NCBI RefSeq assembly: GCF_009905375.1 | Contig: NW_027417157.1 | Coordinates: 147,869 to 211,868, forward strand | DNA length: 64,000 bases | Reading direction: 5' to 3' | Source of the DNA: Apium graveolens | Taxonomy: Eukaryota; Streptophyta; Magnoliopsida; Apiales; Apiaceae | Shown: one piece after another, positions 60,026-64,000 of the stretch | Layout of the letters: each line of letters opens with the position of its first letter | Position numbering within the stretch: position 1 is the stretch's first letter | The notes under the pieces: generated by a model | The model's input: only the letters and a program-made list of their open reading frames with translations | Databases searched by the model: none | What the model was told of the DNA's origin: nothing | Position numbers and translations under genes: made by a program

Positions 60026-60035
60026 AGGGGGAGAT
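60026..60035 (+). promoter_or_regulatory. copia polypurine tract
   Basis: AGGGGGAGAT immediately precedes the 3' LTR and is typical of SIRE-like elements. Confidence 0.9.
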
Positions 60036-61070
60036 TGTTAGGAATATATGTGCATTAGTTTGATGATATGTTTAATAAAACACTTAAGTAGAAATCTTGT
60101 GTTTGTAGCCTCAACGGATAAGACCACTTTGGCTATCCGTTGATGGTGTAGCTTTACTTAGAAATAAGTCTAGTGTTGTAGCACATTTCAGTCTCTGAAT
60201 TTGAGATATAATTCTTAAATGTTGAGGGAAATTATAAGTCATGTTGACTACTAAAGGATATGCAGATAGGAAGGCCAATTGTAAGTATTTCATGCCTTGT
60301 AAATTTTGTATAAATGAAATGGTGTCAACGGATAACTTAAAGACCTTCAACGGATGAGAAACAAAGCTTCAACGGATAACATCCTTCAACGGATGAGTGC
60401 ATCAACGGATAGAGCTTCAACTGCTAACACATCAACGGATAAAGCCATCAACGGATGAAGGCTTCAACGGATGTTCTGTTAAATAGCAGTTGACAAGTGG
60501 TAGTTGTACCTACAAATAGAGGCACATGGGTTGACAGAGACAACTGAGATGTGGTAGCCTATTTCAGGAACATCAGAAAAAACAGCCGTTCTACTCTAGT
60601 ATAAAGAGGCAAAAGTCAACAATGCACTGGAGTAAAATGGAGAAGAAACAAGTGGAGAACTTATTTTATTATTGTACTTTTTATCTTTGTCTTCACTTGT
60701 AAACTTGGTGTTATATAAACCAAGTAGCAGCTAGAAATTAGAAAGAATTTTTCCAGAGCTGTTTAGAAAAATCTTGAGAAAAATTATCTAGTTTGTACTA
60801 GGATGCAGCTGTGATCATCTTCTTGAATCACAGATTTTCTGAAATACCATCTCTGGTGGAACAACAAATCCACCAGAAAAGTTTTTAAGGTCTGTTGTGT
60901 TCTGTACTTTTGTGCTTGAATATATATCTGTCTGTATTAGCTTAAAGCAATTCACACACTTTTTTATCTTAAACACACAGCCTTTGAAACTGCTCAAAAC
61001 TTGAAAAAGTTTTGAGATTTACATTCAACCCCCTTCTGTAAATCTCATTGTTAGTTCACTAGGAATAACA
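60036..61070 (+). repeat. copia 3' LTR
   Basis: 1035 bp matching the 5' LTR with about 8 substitutions, a 21-bp loss between two adjacent motif copies and a 1-bp change in a C run near 61032. Exact motif copies start at 60111, 60135 (complement), 60325, 60347, 60369, 60386, 60402, 60432, 60448 and 60464. Confidence 0.96.
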
Positions 61071-61075
61071 TATAC
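61071..61075. other. target-site duplication TATAC, right
   Basis: Exact copy of 33799-33803. Confidence 0.93.
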
Positions 61076-64000
61076 ATCCAATTTGACATCCTTTTACCAC
61101 CTCTTAGTTCCACTTTCTTACAAGTCAATATTGTTCCACATTTTGGTTCTAATCAACCATTTAAGTCACGTTTCACCATATTAGAGTCACTTTGAACCCT
61201 ATAAGAGTCACGTACCACCATATGTATAGCAATAACATGTGAACATCATATATATCCAATTTGACATCATTTTACCATCTATTAATGCCACTTTTATACA
61301 AGTTAATTTTGTTCTACATTTTGGCTCTAATCAACCATGCAAGTCACTTTTCACCATATTAGAGTCACTTTGCACCTTATAAGAGTCGCTTTCCACCATA
61401 TATTTGTACAATTAAAATGCTAACATCGTACATCCAATTTGACATCCTTTTACCACCTCTTATTTTCAGTTTCATACAAGTCAATTTTGTTCCACATTTT
61501 AGTTTTAAAACACCATTTAAGTCATTTTCCTTCATATTAGAGTCACTTTGCACCCTATAATAGTCACTTTCCACCATATATTTGTACAATTAACATGCTA
61601 ACATATATACATCCAATTTGACATCCTTTTACCACCTCTTAGTTCCACTTTCATACAAGTCAATATTGTTTCACATTTTGGGTCTAATCAACCTACAGTC
61701 AAGCTTCACCATATTAGAGTCACTTTGCACCCTATAAGAGTCACTTTCCACCGTATATACAACAATTAACATGTTAACATCATATACATCCAATTTAACA
61801 TCGTTTTACCATCTATTAATGCCACTTTCATACAACTTAATTTTGTTCTACATTTTGGCTCTAATCAACCATGTAAGGTACTCTTCACCATATTAGAGTC
61901 ACTTTGCACCCTCTAAGAGTCACTTTCCACCATATATTTGTACAATTAACATGCTAACATCATATACATCCAATTTGACATCTTTTTACCACCTCTTAGT
62001 TCCACTTTCATACAAGTCAATATTGTTCCACATTTTGGTTCTAATCAAACATTTAAGTCACGTTTCACCATATTAGAGTCACTTTGCACCCTATAAGAGT
62101 CACGTACCACCATATGTATAGCAATAACATGTGAACATCATATACATCCAATTTGACATCGTTTTACCACCTATTAATGCCACTTTTATACAAGTTAATT
62201 TTGTTCTATATTTTGGCTCTAATCAACCATGCAAGTCACTTTTCACCATATTAGAGTCACTTTGCACCCTATAAGAGTCACTTTCCACCATATATTTGTA
62301 CAATTAACATGCTAACATCATATACATCCAATTTGACATCCTTTTACCACCTCTTATTTTCAGTTTCATACAAGTCAATTTTGTTCCACATTTTAGTTCT
62401 AATAAACCATTTAAGTCATTTTCCTCCATATTAGAGTCACTTTGCACCCTATAATAGTCACTTTCTACCATATATTTGTACAATTAAAATGCTAACATTA
62501 TATACATCCAATATTACATCGTTTTACCATCTATTAATGCCACTTTTATACAAGTTAATGTTTTTCTACATTTTGGCTCTAATCAACCATGTAAGGGACT
62601 CTTCACCATATTAGAGTCACTTTGCACCCTCTAAGAGTCACTTTCCACCATATACTTGTACAATTAACATGTTAACATCATATACATCCAATTTGACATC
62701 TTTTTACCACCTCTTAGTTCCACTTTCATACAAGTCAATAATGTTCCACATTTTGGTTATAATCAACCATTTAAGTCACGTTTCACCATATTAGAGTCAC
62801 TTTGCACCCTATAAGAGTCACGTACCACCATATGTATAGCAATAACATGTGAACATCATATACATCCAATTTGACATCATTTTACCATCTATTAATGCCA
62901 CTTTCATACAACTTAATTTTGTTCTACATTTTGGCTCTAATCAACCATGTAAGTCACTTTTCACCATATTAGAGTCACTTTGCACCCTATAAGAGTCACT
63001 TTCCACCATATATTTGTACAATTAACATGTTAACATCATATACATCCAATTTGACATCCTTTTACCACCTCTTAGTGCCATTTTCATACAAGTCAATATT
63101 ATTCAACATTTTGGTTCTAATCAACCATGTAAGTCACGTTTCATCATATTAGTGTCACTTTGCACCCTATAAGAGTTATTTTCCACCGTATATACAACAA
63201 TTAATATGTTAACATCATATACATCCAATTTGACATCGTTTTACCATCTATTAATGCCACTTTTATACAAGTTAATTGTGTTCTACATTTTGGCTCTAAT
63301 CAACCATGTAAGGCACTTTTCACCAAATTAGAGTCACTTTGCAACCTCTAAGAGTCACTTTCGACCATATATTTGTACAATTAACATGCTAACATCATAT
63401 ACATCCAATTTGACATCCTTTTACCACCTCTTAGTTCCACTTTCATACAAGTCAATATTGTTCCACATTTTGGTTCTAATCAACCATTTAAGTCACGTTT
63501 CACCATATTAGAGTCACTTTGCACCCTATAAGAGTCACGTACCACCATATGTATAGCAATAACATGTGAACATCATATACATCCAATTTGACATCGTTTT
63601 ACCATCTATTAATGCCACTTTTATACAAATTAATTTTGTTCTACATTTTGGCTCTAATCAACCATGCAAGTCACTTTTCACCATATTAGAGTCACTTTGC
63701 ACCCTATAAGAGTCACTTTCCACCATATATTTGTACAATTAAAATGCTAACCTCATATACATCCAATTTGACATCCTTTTACCACCTCTTAGTTCCACTT
63801 TCATACAAGTCAATATTGTTTCACATTTTGGGTCTAATCAACCTACAGTCAAGCTTCACCATATTAGAGTCACTTTGCACCCTATAAGAGTCACTTTCCA
63901 CCGTATATACAACAATTAACATGTTAACATCATATACATCCATTTAACATCGTTTTAACCATCTATTAATGCCACTTTCATACAACTTAATTTTGTTACT
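61071..64000. repeat. satellite array, block 3
   Basis: The array continues in the same orientation and phase. 61076-62939 completes the 13-monomer unit begun at 33341, and a new unit starts at 62940. Near 63740-63790 an A-type and a later monomer are fused, dropping one monomer relative to block 2 (compare 31090-31200). Confidence 0.95.

Larger units (their letters stand above)
33804..61070 (+). mobile_element. Ty1/copia retrotransposon, SIRE-like, with a third ORF and a nested insertion
   Basis: This 27,267-bp composite reduces to about 13.2 kb when the nested Tekay-like element and its TSD copy are removed. It has ~1.04-kb LTRs, a tRNA-Met primer site, gag with two zinc knuckles, pol in copia order (protease, integrase, RT, RNase H), a third ORF of about 1,500 codons, and a polypurine tract. 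The large size, large gag and extra 3' ORF are features of SIRE/Maximus-type plant copia elements. LTRs differ by about 8 substitutions, one 21-bp indel and one 1-bp indel. All three genes carry stops or frameshifts, so this copy is not autonomous. Confidence 0.95.

Noticed and set aside
1..64000. Integrated pararetrovirus or host single-copy genes
   Set aside because: All coding sequence belongs to the three LTR elements with target duplications. No viral movement or coat protein motifs or host gene structures are seen.

Overview
The window is plant nuclear heterochromatin, most likely from a flowering plant (eudicot). The evidence is long AT-rich satellite DNA with a monomer of about 179 bp, invaded by three plant-type LTR retrotransposons: Ty3/gypsy Tat, Ty3/gypsy Tekay/Del-like chromovirus, and Ty1/copia SIRE-like. 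I see no single-copy host gene, rRNA, tRNA or CRISPR. An asterid such as an Apiales species would fit the retroelement protein flavour, but this is only a guess.

Layout. Satellite block 1 spans 1-8066. A nearly intact Tat element lies on the minus strand at 8067-18414 (TSD ACATT, 536-bp LTRs with 3 differences). Satellite block 2 spans 18415-33803. A SIRE-like copia element lies on the plus strand at 33804-61070 (TSD TATAC, LTRs 1057 and 1035 bp). Its pol gene is split by a nested Tekay-like element at 37779-51870 (TSD AAGAA, LTRs about 4.2 kb). Satellite block 3 spans 61071-64000.

Satellite. From 6515 to 62940 the array is organised in higher-order repeats of two sizes only: about 2328 bp (13 monomers) and about 1611 bp (9 monomers). 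Removing each retrotransposon plus one TSD copy restores an exact unit, so both insertions are clean. The part before 6515 is less regular, apart from a near-perfect 1612-bp duplication at its left end.

Tat element. Gag and pol share one frame, separated by a single TGA. Pol carries protease, RT, a degenerate RNase H, a second (archaeal-type) RNase H with its acidic residues, and integrase. Between pol and the 3' LTR a three-exon gene runs in the opposite direction, with its own TATA box and poly(A) signal. Its upstream region is made of palindromic GATCAGGA repeats.

Copia element. Without the nested insertion it is about 13.2 kb: gag, pol and a third, very long ORF of unknown function (55320-59847), all now broken by a few stops and single-base indels. 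Its most striking property is a 9-base motif, TCAACGGAT, found about 40 times in either orientation in both LTRs, gag, pol, the pol-ORF3 spacer and ORF3, in different reading frames. I consider this the most promising undescribed signal here.

Nested Tekay element. The LTRs are about 99.4% identical, but the interior is degenerate and apparently scrambled (RNase H and integrase pieces precede a gag piece). LTR A is followed by a 123-bp copy of the copia sequence that flanks LTR B, best read as the scar of a one-sided repair or gene-conversion event.
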